From the IMG/VR virus record IMGVR_UViG_3300030106_006452, positions 85,851 to 130,668 of that record: a stretch of DNA of 44,818 nucleotides, one strand, 5' to 3'. The stretch is from a virus. The first letter of the stretch is position 1. Each line of letters opens with the position of its first letter. Positions 32,025-38,815 of the stretch are shown here, piece after piece. Both the position numbers and the translations under genes were made by a program. Below the pieces are notes generated by a model. That model was not told the DNA's origin and searched no databases. It saw only the letters and a program-made list of their open reading frames with translations.

Positions 32025-32780
32025 ATGAGTAGGGTTATGATTAGTGCCCTCACGTTCATTATGCTGTTTGCTTTCTCTTGCGGCACGATGAATTCAAATG
32101 TAAAAAATGATTTTCCAAGAGAAGGATTTGCGTTTATCAGTAAAACAGTTCAATTAAAAAGATGTTTTGGTGAAGGCAAATGTGCGACAATGGACTTACG
32201 TTCATCGGGCTCTGGTTATGTTGTCAGGCTTTCTGACAAAGGCGCATACATAGTCACTGCTGCTCACGTTTGTGATGGCGAAAGAGGCTTGTTGGAATCA
32301 GTTGAGCAAACTATCCATATGAGAGTTTCAACATTGTCGCTAAAAAGATATGACGCGGTTGTTCTAAAAAAAGATCAGTCAATTGACGCTTGTTTACTTT
32401 TTGCCGAGGGTTTAACTGAAGGAGTGGAGGTTATACCTCTAGCTATGAAACCTCCCAAGAAAGGTGAAAAAGTTTACAATATAGCGGCTCCTTTGGGTAT
32501 GTTTGATTATGATATGGTTCCAGTCTTTGAAGGTAGATATGCTGGAGAGGAAGGCGGCCAAGATGTATACGCATTGGCAGCTACGTTTGGTTCTTCTGGA
32601 TCGATGATTTTAAATTCTAAAGGTGAATTAGTAGGAATGGTTCACTCTGTTTTGGTAAAGTTTAGAAATATTGCTATTTCTTCGCCTTATGAAAAACTTA
32701 TTGAATTTATTAGAACCGGTTTGTCTAAAGCTGAATTAGCCGAGTGGATGTGTATTCCAGAAGAGTGTCTAGACTATTAA
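32025..32780 (+). CDS. Exported trypsin/V8-like serine protease, putative lipoprotein (251 aa)
   Basis: The N-terminus has an Arg, a hydrophobic core (ISALTFIMLFAFSC) and Cys19 followed by Gly, an approximate lipobox; the -3 residue is Ala rather than Leu. The catalytic triad of chymotrypsin-fold proteases fits: His81 (IVTAAHVC), Asp121 (SIDACLL), Ser191 (TFGSSGSMIL), the latter in a G-x-S-G-S context as in V8-type and Deg-type enzymes. The ATG follows AGGAGG by 9 bases. It is the only plus-strand gene, and its TAA overlaps the minus-strand gene's TAA at 32777-32780. It would sit in the periplasm or outer membrane and cleave an unknown target. It resembles a 'moron' added to the phage genome. 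Confidence 0.82.
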   Translation: MSRVMISALTFIMLFAFSCGTMNSNVKNDFPREGFAFISKTVQLKRCFGEGKCATMDLRSSGSGYVVRLSDKGAYIVTAAHVCDGERGLLESVEQTIHMRVSTLSLKRYDAVVLKKDQSIDACLLFAEGLTEGVEVIPLAMKPPKKGEKVYNIAAPLGMFDYDMVPVFEGRYAGEEGGQDVYALAATFGSSGSMILNSKGELVGMVHSVLVKFRNIAISSPYEKLIEFIRTGLSKAELAEWMCIPEECLDY

Positions 32781-33163
32781 TACCGATATCTAACACTTTT
32801 TTTATTCCAAATAGTCAGACCTAGTTTGTTTTTGACCCAGATTAGGTCTGTATATAAATTCATATAATCTGTATAATTTTCTTCATCCGTATGTGCTTGC
32901 ATGAAAGTGAACTCATCCATTTGAAAAAATGTATCCAAATAAAAAGATACTTTATTATCAATCTGCTGTCTGTTGTTTGCGATTGATGTTTTAGTATCTG
33001 GTAATGTAAATTCGTAATCGCTCCTATCGTGAATCACTGTTACCAATAAACGACCTGTTATCAACTCAACTTTTAAACTAATATGATCAATATTAGTTAC
33101 ATACCAATGTTCTTGTTCAAAAGTACGAATCGACTTTCTTTTTTTACCATACTTAGATGCCAT
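32777..33163 (-). CDS. Small basic protein, unknown (128 aa)
   Basis: A basic N-terminus (MASKYGKKRKSIRTFEQEHW) leads into an alpha/beta protein with no recognised motif. It stops convergently with the plus-strand protease gene, sharing 4 bases. Its ATG overlaps the stop of the gene upstream by 1 base. Nothing suggests export or catalysis. Confidence 0.68.
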   Translation of the reverse strand: MASKYGKKRKSIRTFEQEHWYVTNIDHISLKVELITGRLLVTVIHDRSDYEFTLPDTKTSIANNRQQIDNKVSFYLDTFFQMDEFTFMQAHTDEENYTDYMNLYTDLIWVKNKLGLTIWNKKSVRYRY

Positions 33164-33369
33164 TAATCCACTGCCGATATTAAACTAGCTTTAACAAACT
33201 CAACTTTTTTATTTTTATTTTTTGGATCTTGCAAGGTTAAATATTGTTCTGAGTTCCAACGAAGGTATTGAATATCTTCTAACAACCAAACTTTATTTTT
33301 GTAATATACTGGAGAACCAATATAAGCTCTTTTTCCATTTTCGTCTAAAGTAAATCTTGTTGTCGACAT
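33163..33369 (-). CDS. Small beta-rich protein, unknown (68 aa)
   Basis: The ATG at 33369 (MSTTRFTLDENGKRAYIG) is preceded by GGAGGG with 7-base spacing; a TTG start 6 bases upstream would put the spacing at 1 base and is less likely. The sequence alternates short beta strands (VYYKNKVWLLEDIQYLRW, EQYLTLQDPKN) and looks like a small SH3-like barrel. Function unknown. Confidence 0.7.
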   Translation of the reverse strand: MSTTRFTLDENGKRAYIGSPVYYKNKVWLLEDIQYLRWNSEQYLTLQDPKNKNKKVEFVKASLISAVD

Positions 33370-33383
33370 CTTCAACCCTCCTT

Positions 33384-33614
33384 TTAAGGGGTTTGTGACC
33401 CCTCCTCTCTTCGATGCATTACAAAATCATCCAATGCATCTATGCACTCTATCGCCTCTGCTAATATTGTAGTCCATTTATCAACTTCTTTTAATATATC
33501 AGTATGTTCTCCGACCATAACAGTCTGAGTAAACAGCATATCTAGCATCGCTCTCGCTTCTTCGGCTTGTGCCTCATATTTTATTTTTGCCGCATTAAAT
33601 AATTTATTGTTCAT
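33384..33614 (-). CDS. Small helical protein, unknown (76 aa)
   Basis: Almost entirely helical and acidic (AKIKYEAQAEEARAMLDMLF, then ILAEAIECIDALDDFVMHRR), likely a two- or three-helix bundle. No recognised family. It overlaps the HTH gene by 4 bases (ATGA type), so it may be translationally coupled to it and could act as a partner protein; that is inference. Confidence 0.68.
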   Translation of the reverse strand: MNNKLFNAAKIKYEAQAEEARAMLDMLFTQTVMVGEHTDILKEVDKWTTILAEAIECIDALDDFVMHRREEGSQTP

Positions 33615-33988
33615 AAAACCTCTTTTTCTTCTTTTTCAAAAAATGAAATTGTATTATACTTTTTAATATAGCGGTTAAACTCCATATAGTCAACCCCTAA
33701 AAATCTAGCGGCCTCTTTTTTTGTTCTAGCAATACTTAGAGCCGTTTTTAAAAGAGCGTCTGTAACTGCGTGTCTAGTAAGTCTCCATATGGGTATACCA
33801 TATAGCTTACCACATAAGTATCTGGTTGATAATTCTAGTTTAACAGCTATTAAATCTTCTAGAGAAATATTATTAATATTATTTAAAGTACTATCAGTAA
33901 TTTGCTTTTCAGATTTAAGTTTGTTTATTATACTATACTTGGAATATTTTGTAATAGTATTTTTCTTTTTTTTATTTTTCCATGACAT
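33611..33988 (-). CDS. Fis-type helix-turn-helix DNA-binding protein (125 aa)
   Basis: After a lysine-rich N-terminus (MSWKNKKKKNTITKYSKYS), residues about 80-110 read DALLKTALSIARTKKEAARF followed by LGVDYMEFNRYIKKYN. The 'K.eAA.fLGv....f.r.ikk' pattern is the Fis-like HTH seen in sigma54 activators and phage regulators. It probably binds DNA as a transcription regulator. No Shine-Dalgarno precedes its ATG; the upstream gap is 42 bases of nearly pure A/T. Confidence 0.72.
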   Translation of the reverse strand: MSWKNKKKKNTITKYSKYSIINKLKSEKQITDSTLNNINNISLEDLIAVKLELSTRYLCGKLYGIPIWRLTRHAVTDALLKTALSIARTKKEAARFLGVDYMEFNRYIKKYNTISFFEKEEKEVL

Positions 33989-34030
33989 ATATTAAATAAT
34001 AATAGAAATAATGATATAATTTAATTTATA
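33989..34030. promoter_or_regulatory. Very AT-rich gap upstream of HTH gene
   Basis: Nearly all A and T; on the minus strand it reads ATATAAATTAAATTATAT, close to but not the same as the late-promoter consensus TATAAATA. It may be a promoter for the HTH gene and the small genes downstream. No terminator hairpin is evident. Confidence 0.35.
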
Positions 34031-34759
34031 TTATTTATTATAATCTGGTGATTCTGGTTCTGGTAGGGTTGGTTGTAATTCTTGCTCAAACCTATCGAAG
34101 TATAGTTTAAGGTTAGTTAACATATATTCTTTATAAAGTTTCCTATCTTCATCATCAGCTAAAGATTCATATGCGTCTTGAATTTGATTTTCAACTTTAT
34201 TAAAGGTAGTTGAGGCAAAGTTGCGCCCGGTGATATTCATACCCTCCAAATCTTGAAATGATTGTGGCTCTTCTGATTCTTCAGGCTCAGATGGTATATC
34301 CTGATCACGAACTGGGATAAACTTGTCTTCTTCAACATCAATGTCTAAGGCTACTTCTTCTTCAAGTTCATTTTCTTCTTGACTTTCTCCAGCGCCTGCT
34401 GTAACATCTACTGGTGCAAGTGAGTTTTCGACTGCGTTGAGTACGTGCGCTCTAAATGATTCTCTTTGAGACTTTGATGTCGTGAGTCCCTTGTAAGCAT
34501 CTTCGATTATTGGAATGATTACTTTTAAAGTATCCTCAAGGACATTTATCCCCGTTGCTCTTTGAGGTTGACTGTCTGGAACATCTGCTGCACCAGATAC
34601 TTCTTTAATAAGAGATCGAATAACACCGCGGAGTCTATTCTCCTCAAGCATTACTTTATCTTGCTTTTCAGCAAGGTAGTTTTCTAGAAGGCCACGAATT
34701 AACTTTCTAAAACGTTGTTCTTCTTTAAGTTCTTTTAAAAATTCATCGCGATCAATCAT
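34031..34759 (-). CDS. Acidic phage protein of unknown function (242 aa)
   Basis: The ATG at 34759 (MIDRDEFLKELKEEQRFRKL) follows GGAG; an upstream TTG at 34774 is possible but overlaps the next gene by 11 bases. The N-terminal 50 residues form a charged helix ending ENYLAEKQDK, followed by an acidic, low-complexity middle (about 130-180: EENELEEEVALDIDVEED) and a helical C-terminus. The general look, including a 'LAE' tripeptide as recognised by T4-type prohead protease, fits a head-associated or scaffold-like protein, but no family is recognised. It is immediately downstream of the ligase/NMNAT-like gene. Confidence 0.62.
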   Translation of the reverse strand: MIDRDEFLKELKEEQRFRKLIRGLLENYLAEKQDKVMLEENRLRGVIRSLIKEVSGAADVPDSQPQRATGINVLEDTLKVIIPIIEDAYKGLTTSKSQRESFRAHVLNAVENSLAPVDVTAGAGESQEENELEEEVALDIDVEEDKFIPVRDQDIPSEPEESEEPQSFQDLEGMNITGRNFASTTFNKVENQIQDAYESLADDEDRKLYKEYMLTNLKLYFDRFEQELQPTLPEPESPDYNK

Positions 34760-34763
34760 TAAT

Positions 34764-36749
34764 TTACACTCCAAGTTTCTGTAATAAATAGTTTAACGCC
34801 TCATTAACTTCTTTTTCAGAAACTTTTTTACGTTTTCTTGGTTTAGCGCCGAGAGGCAGAGCATATCCTTCGACAGATCCGCCGGCCATTGAAGAGATTT
34901 CCTCTAATTCTTCTTCATCTTCTTCTAATATTTCATCAACTAACCCACGAAAAATACCCAAGAAGGGTTCATTAACCTCCTTTAGTTGTTGCTTTACCAA
35001 ATTTGTTATATATCCTGCTCTATCTTTTGAAGTATCAGGTAGAAATCGCTCAATGTCGTCAATAGCTCTTAGAGTATTTCTAAAGTCGGTTGCGCTTAAA
35101 ACTTCACCAACCGGGTCAAAAGCATAGTCAAGAGGGTTAAGAACCTCGGCGTCTTCAACATATTTTTGAACATTACCAGCAAAGCGTTCTGCAGCATCTC
35201 CACCTTTTGTCGAGGCGCCAAGAATGATCCTTGTTCCTTTCATTTCTGGGGAGTTACCATATTCCATTGCTGCTCTTACAGGTGAAGCCGTTTGTGCAAT
35301 CTCAACATCGACATTGGTAAGATTGGCATCATCTAAATAAAGGTTTAAAATTTCTTCAGCAGTCTTTGCTGTGATTCCATCTTTTTCTTTTGGACTAACT
35401 AAAACAACTACTCTATCAGCAATTTTAGAGTAATGTTTAATCATATCCAGATGGCCTCTGTGCGCAGGCTTAAACTTTCCTGGTAAAATAGCGACAGTTT
35501 CGCCTTTATTTTGCTCTCGAAGTAATTCCTTTACCATCTGTGGGATTTTACCTCTTCCGTACTTAAATAACCCCAAAAGTTGGTTCATTGGGGCAAAGTT
35601 TCCGGTAAACTTATACAACTGCCCATCGTACTGGAAAACAAAACCCTCAACAACGGTATCAATATTACTGTGGTGTTTAAGTTTATCAAGCTGTCGAACT
35701 AAAATATCTTGTGCTGATTCTTTTTCTGGCCCGTCATAGGTTTGTATAGCTCGTATAGCCTCCTCAGTTTCGTTTTTAAGTCTTTCTACTTCGGCTTCGT
35801 TATCTAGGATATAAGCGCTTTTTAATCCTCGAAGAAGCTCCACAGCAAAGTCGTGAATAGCCATTTCAATTGGCTGTACAAGCTTAGCAATAACAAATTT
35901 TGAATTTTTATTAAAAGCTGATATCTTTGCTTTTTCTTCTTTTTCCATCCCCCTGGCTATTTGAGACACAGTAGGGGCACTTTTATCGCCCAACATTCTT
36001 CTAACAAGAAGTTCAACTTTTTCGCTATCTAGGTCTGGAAATGTTTTTGCAGTATATGGTGTTAATTTGTTTTTTAAATAATCATTAATGGTCATATTGC
36101 CTGAATAGCCGGTGTTTTCAATACGACTTAATGTTTTTTGTATAAAACTTTCATCTGTAATTTTATTAAGCGTTAAAAATGCAGTTCTTCTAACTGAGAA
36201 GTCTTGATCCGCAGTTGCATTTTCAAATTTATCAATTACACTGTCAAGAAAGTTAGATTCTTTCTCATTTGCTACCACTTCTAAAGAATTATCTTGCTTA
36301 TTATACTTTTTATGACCGCCCCTGTGTATATTTAAAACGTTTTCATCATAATTAACAACATTAGGCGCAACAGGCCCCTGGATCTCTGTATTATAGAATA
36401 TCTCTCCATTAGGGCCAAAAATCTTAGCCTTTTCACCATCAGAAAGAGAATCAAGAGCCTTCACATAAGCATTAAAAGCTGTAACATAAGCTTTTTTAGC
36501 TTTTTCACCGCCCTTGAACTCACGATTAATAAGATCTTCAAAAGTCATCCCACCACGAGACATATCACCTTTATTTCTCGCAGCACGAGGCTTCCCGTCG
36601 ACATAACCAAGAAATATATTATAACCGTCAGTCTTTTCTGTTCCTACAAGTTCACCTTTGGCGGCTTTTTGTAGGATGTCGGCCATTTCGTTAAAAGTGA
36701 GATTACGATTATCGTAAAGGTGTGATAAGTGTCCTGCTACGCCGCCCAT
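34764..36749 (-). CDS. Ligase-like nucleotidyltransferase fused to NMNAT/cytidylyltransferase-like domain (661 aa)
   Basis: Residues 1-385 carry ligase/capping-enzyme landmarks: GTEKTDGYNIFLG with the KxDG lysine (Lys39), GEIFYNTEIQGP (about 115-126) and VVEGFVFQYDGQLYKFTG (366-383, motifs IV and V). Residues about 415-560 show an HxGH-type nucleotidyltransferase: AILPGKFKPAHRGHLDMI (GxFxPxHxGH, 420-437) and LSATDFRNTL (SxTxxR-like, 551-560). Covalent lysyl-AMP ligation and NMNAT-type adenylyl or cytidylyl transfer are known chemistries of the two families. The same pairing occurs in conserved proteins of marine T4-like phages. The C-terminus (618-661) is a separate tail with SSMAGGSVEGYALPLG and a basic KPRKRKK patch. 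Shine-Dalgarno AAGGAAAA is present. Substrates are unknown. Confidence 0.78.
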   Translation of the reverse strand: MGGVAGHLSHLYDNRNLTFNEMADILQKAAKGELVGTEKTDGYNIFLGYVDGKPRAARNKGDMSRGGMTFEDLINREFKGGEKAKKAYVTAFNAYVKALDSLSDGEKAKIFGPNGEIFYNTEIQGPVAPNVVNYDENVLNIHRGGHKKYNKQDNSLEVVANEKESNFLDSVIDKFENATADQDFSVRRTAFLTLNKITDESFIQKTLSRIENTGYSGNMTINDYLKNKLTPYTAKTFPDLDSEKVELLVRRMLGDKSAPTVSQIARGMEKEEKAKISAFNKNSKFVIAKLVQPIEMAIHDFAVELLRGLKSAYILDNEAEVERLKNETEEAIRAIQTYDGPEKESAQDILVRQLDKLKHHSNIDTVVEGFVFQYDGQLYKFTGNFAPMNQLLGLFKYGRGKIPQMVKELLREQNKGETVAILPGKFKPAHRGHLDMIKHYSKIADRVVVLVSPKEKDGITAKTAEEILNLYLDDANLTNVDVEIAQTASPVRAAMEYGNSPEMKGTRIILGASTKGGDAAERFAGNVQKYVEDAEVLNPLDYAFDPVGEVLSATDFRNTLRAIDDIERFLPDTSKDRAGYITNLVKQQLKEVNEPFLGIFRGLVDEILEEDEEELEEISSMAGGSVEGYALPLGAKPRKRKKVSEKEVNEALNYLLQKLGV

Positions 36750-36753
36750 AGAT

Positions 36754-37005
36754 TTATTTTCCTTCTTCTAATATTCTTACTTGTTCTTCTAAAAGAGAAA
36801 TTTTATTTTCGAGAGTTCTAACAACTCTTTTTATTTCAAGTAAGTTTTTACGAGCAACTGATAGTTGCCTACTTTCCTTTTGACTTTTTGGTCGCACTTC
36901 GTCTAAGATACGAAGAACAGACTCGACGTAAGCACGAGCAGTAGGATTACTTTTAACTTCTCCTATCAAAAAGTCCCTGGTCATTTTTCTTAAATCAACT
37001 TTCAT
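36754..37005 (-). CDS. Small coiled-coil protein (83 aa)
   Basis: Two helices, the second a long coiled coil (RVVRTLENKISLLEEQVRIL). Helix one carries a basic MKVDLRKMTRDFLIGEVK segment. No recognised family. Its ATG overlaps the zincin gene's TAA (TAATG), with AAGGA 7 bases upstream, and it lies 4 bases before the ligase/NMNAT-like gene, so it may be an adaptor for one of them. Confidence 0.68.
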   Translation of the reverse strand: MKVDLRKMTRDFLIGEVKSNPTARAYVESVLRILDEVRPKSQKESRQLSVARKNLLEIKRVVRTLENKISLLEEQVRILEEGK

Positions 37006-37739
37006 TAGTTGTCCTTGGACATTTCAGCAAGAATATCACGGACAGCATCACGAAGTGCGGACTCGTCTAAATCTTCTAGAACTGCTTCTTTTGCCTCAGT
37101 TGACATTGGATGAGCTTCCTCTAAAGCATCTTCTTTTTCTTCTTCATCGAGTTCTTCTGGTGCTTCTTCTAGTTGAGCAGTTTTGTAATCAGCGTTAGAC
37201 AGATCATAAGTACCCATTCCTTCGCTTAAGAATGATTTTTCTTTTGGCTTGTATCCCCATTTATCCATAAGCATTTCGCCAAATTCTTTATTTCTCCAGT
37301 TTTTGTAAGACATTTTCTGTTCTCCTTTGGTGTCTTTATCTTTATAATTAGTTTCGCCAAGTTGTTTCTTTCTACTATCTTCAAAATCACGAAAACACAT
37401 ATTTCCTTTTTCATATGCCTCTCGTTCCATTTCACGCATATGTGGATCTTTCTGAGCATAGCCAGGAGTGGTTGGCCCTGCACTCATTAGATCTCCGCGC
37501 TCGTTTTGTAGATGATGTACTAGCTCGTGCGCTAACGAGCGAAGACAATCTTTCATATGCCTACCAGTAATATAGACTGTGATAGACTGTTCCGTTGGAT
37601 CATAATGAGCAGTTTTGCCAAAAGGTTTTAAGCTATTTTGTTTATCTTGTGTAAAAATTATGGTGGGTTTGTTTTGAAGTTTATATCGTTGATGAAAAAA
37701 CTCTAATAAATCGCTGGCATAGGTTTTTATTTTGTTCAT
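37005..37739 (-). CDS. Zinc metallopeptidase-like protein (HELVHH), 244 aa
   Basis: The active-site motif SLAHELVHHLQNE (His71, Glu72, His75) is followed 30 residues later by MEREAYEKG, whose Glu104 or Glu107 could be the third zinc ligand of a gluzincin-like fold ('E.eAy..G'). The C-terminal 100 residues are acidic and helical (EEAPEELDEEEKEDALEE) without an assigned fold. No signal peptide, so it probably acts inside the cell or in the head. Phage zincins of this 'HELVHH' type are common in marine T4-like genomes and have no known function. The second such protein is at 29576-30244. Confidence 0.75.
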   Translation of the reverse strand: MNKIKTYASDLLEFFHQRYKLQNKPTIIFTQDKQNSLKPFGKTAHYDPTEQSITVYITGRHMKDCLRSLAHELVHHLQNERGDLMSAGPTTPGYAQKDPHMREMEREAYEKGNMCFRDFEDSRKKQLGETNYKDKDTKGEQKMSYKNWRNKEFGEMLMDKWGYKPKEKSFLSEGMGTYDLSNADYKTAQLEEAPEELDEEEKEDALEEAHPMSTEAKEAVLEDLDESALRDAVRDILAEMSKDN

Positions 37740-37762
37740 ATTTTAATTAGTACGATTGCATT

Positions 37763-38761
37763 TTAGATCTCATGAGGGGACCGAGAAAAAATAACAGACT
37801 TAATAAAAGGTACATTGTCCAGTCTTTGTCTAATGTATTCTTCCATATGGTTAGCATCAATGAAACGTTTGAGAGTACTATTTTCATTAATAGCAAATTG
37901 GCCGACATTTTCTAGAACATCCATTTTGTTAAAAACAACGTGCGTTGCTCCGTTTATATTAATTGCTTTTTGTAAAAAGTTTAAATTCATCCAGTTAACC
38001 TGCCGAACACGTCCTGTTGTCGCTCCGTATTCTTGACCCTCTTCTTGTATTTTATTAAACACCTCACCTGCAGGTTGGAACTTCTTAGACCCAACATAAG
38101 TTTCATAAGATTTAGCTACACCATAAATACTTCTTACTGTTTGAGGTGGAACACCATTCATAAGAGCTGCAGCCGAAATACAATTAGATGAAGTAACATA
38201 AGGGTAAGAGCCCCAGTCAATATCGAGCCCAAAGCCTTGGGCGCCCTCAAAAAGAATGATAGGATTTGTGCTACGCTCGTGCAATTCTTCATAAAGATCA
38301 AGAACATATGATCTCAGTTCTGCAACATCTTCGGCTCTCACACCGGTTCTGGCAAATTTATCACGATAAGCAGGACCATTGCCGCGTTTAGTTGTGCCTA
38401 TTTTTGTTTCTCTTGCTTCCTCTTCAATATGGTTTTGCGTAATAATGTGAGCATTTTTAGCGATAAATACAAGACCATCTGTATCAATACCGCCTTGTTT
38501 TAACTCTTCAATCTCTTTGAAAAACTGTTCCACGTTGACGACACACCCCGGACCAATAATGGACCGAATGCCAAAAAATACACCGGCAGGTATGTGATGA
38601 GTAATAAATTTTTTCCCTCTATGAAAGATAGTATGCCCTGCGTTGCAACCACCATTGTATCTGATAACATGCGTATATTCTCCTGTTCTACAAAGATGAT
38701 GTGTGACCTTTCCTTTTCCACAATCACCATATTGTAAATCTACAACAATATCTGAAATCAT
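37763..38761 (-). CDS. Short PurA/PurZ-family adenylosuccinate synthetase-like enzyme (332 aa)
   Basis: The ATG at 38761 (MISDIVVDLQYGDCGKGK) follows GGAGGG by 5 bases; a TTG at 38773 would overlap the Shine-Dalgarno and is rejected. P-loop GDCGKGK with Asp13 at the position of the catalytic Asp13 of E. coli PurA, AGHTIF with His43, the IMP/phosphate loop GTTKRGNGPAYRDKFARTG (122-140), FEGAQG, YPYVTSSN, TTGRVRQVNW and NKMD (the guanine-recognition motif) are all present. PurA joins IMP and Asp using GTP. At 332 residues it is much shorter than bacterial PurA (about 430) and close to the archaeal and phage PurZ size. PurZ makes the 2-aminoadenine precursor from dGMP. Which substrate this one uses is open. 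Confidence 0.85.
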   Translation of the reverse strand: MISDIVVDLQYGDCGKGKVTHHLCRTGEYTHVIRYNGGCNAGHTIFHRGKKFITHHIPAGVFFGIRSIIGPGCVVNVEQFFKEIEELKQGGIDTDGLVFIAKNAHIITQNHIEEEARETKIGTTKRGNGPAYRDKFARTGVRAEDVAELRSYVLDLYEELHERSTNPIILFEGAQGFGLDIDWGSYPYVTSSNCISAAALMNGVPPQTVRSIYGVAKSYETYVGSKKFQPAGEVFNKIQEEGQEYGATTGRVRQVNWMNLNFLQKAININGATHVVFNKMDVLENVGQFAINENSTLKRFIDANHMEEYIRQRLDNVPFIKSVIFSRSPHEI

Positions 38762-38783
38762 AAAACCCTCCAAATGAGGTTTT
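38762..38783 (-). promoter_or_regulatory. Hairpin covering the purA/purZ-like Shine-Dalgarno
   Basis: The minus strand reads AAAACCTC ATTTG GAGGGTTTT directly before the ATG at 38761: an 8-base-pair stem with one bulged G and a 5-base loop, whose right arm contains the GGAGGG ribosome-binding site. It could hide the start of translation or act as a weak terminator of the upstream lipoprotein gene. A TATAAT sequence lies just upstream (near 38784-38789). Confidence 0.45.
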
Positions 38784-38815
38784 ATTATAACATAAGAGAA
38801 TAAATAGTTAAAGAG

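Noticed and set aside
37763-38761. Calling the enzyme a standard phage PurZ
   Set aside because: The catalytic Asp is kept (GDCGKGK) and the guanine-type NKMD motif is present, whereas the phage PurZ I know has Ser at that position. Without a phylogeny it is safer to say PurA/PurZ family.
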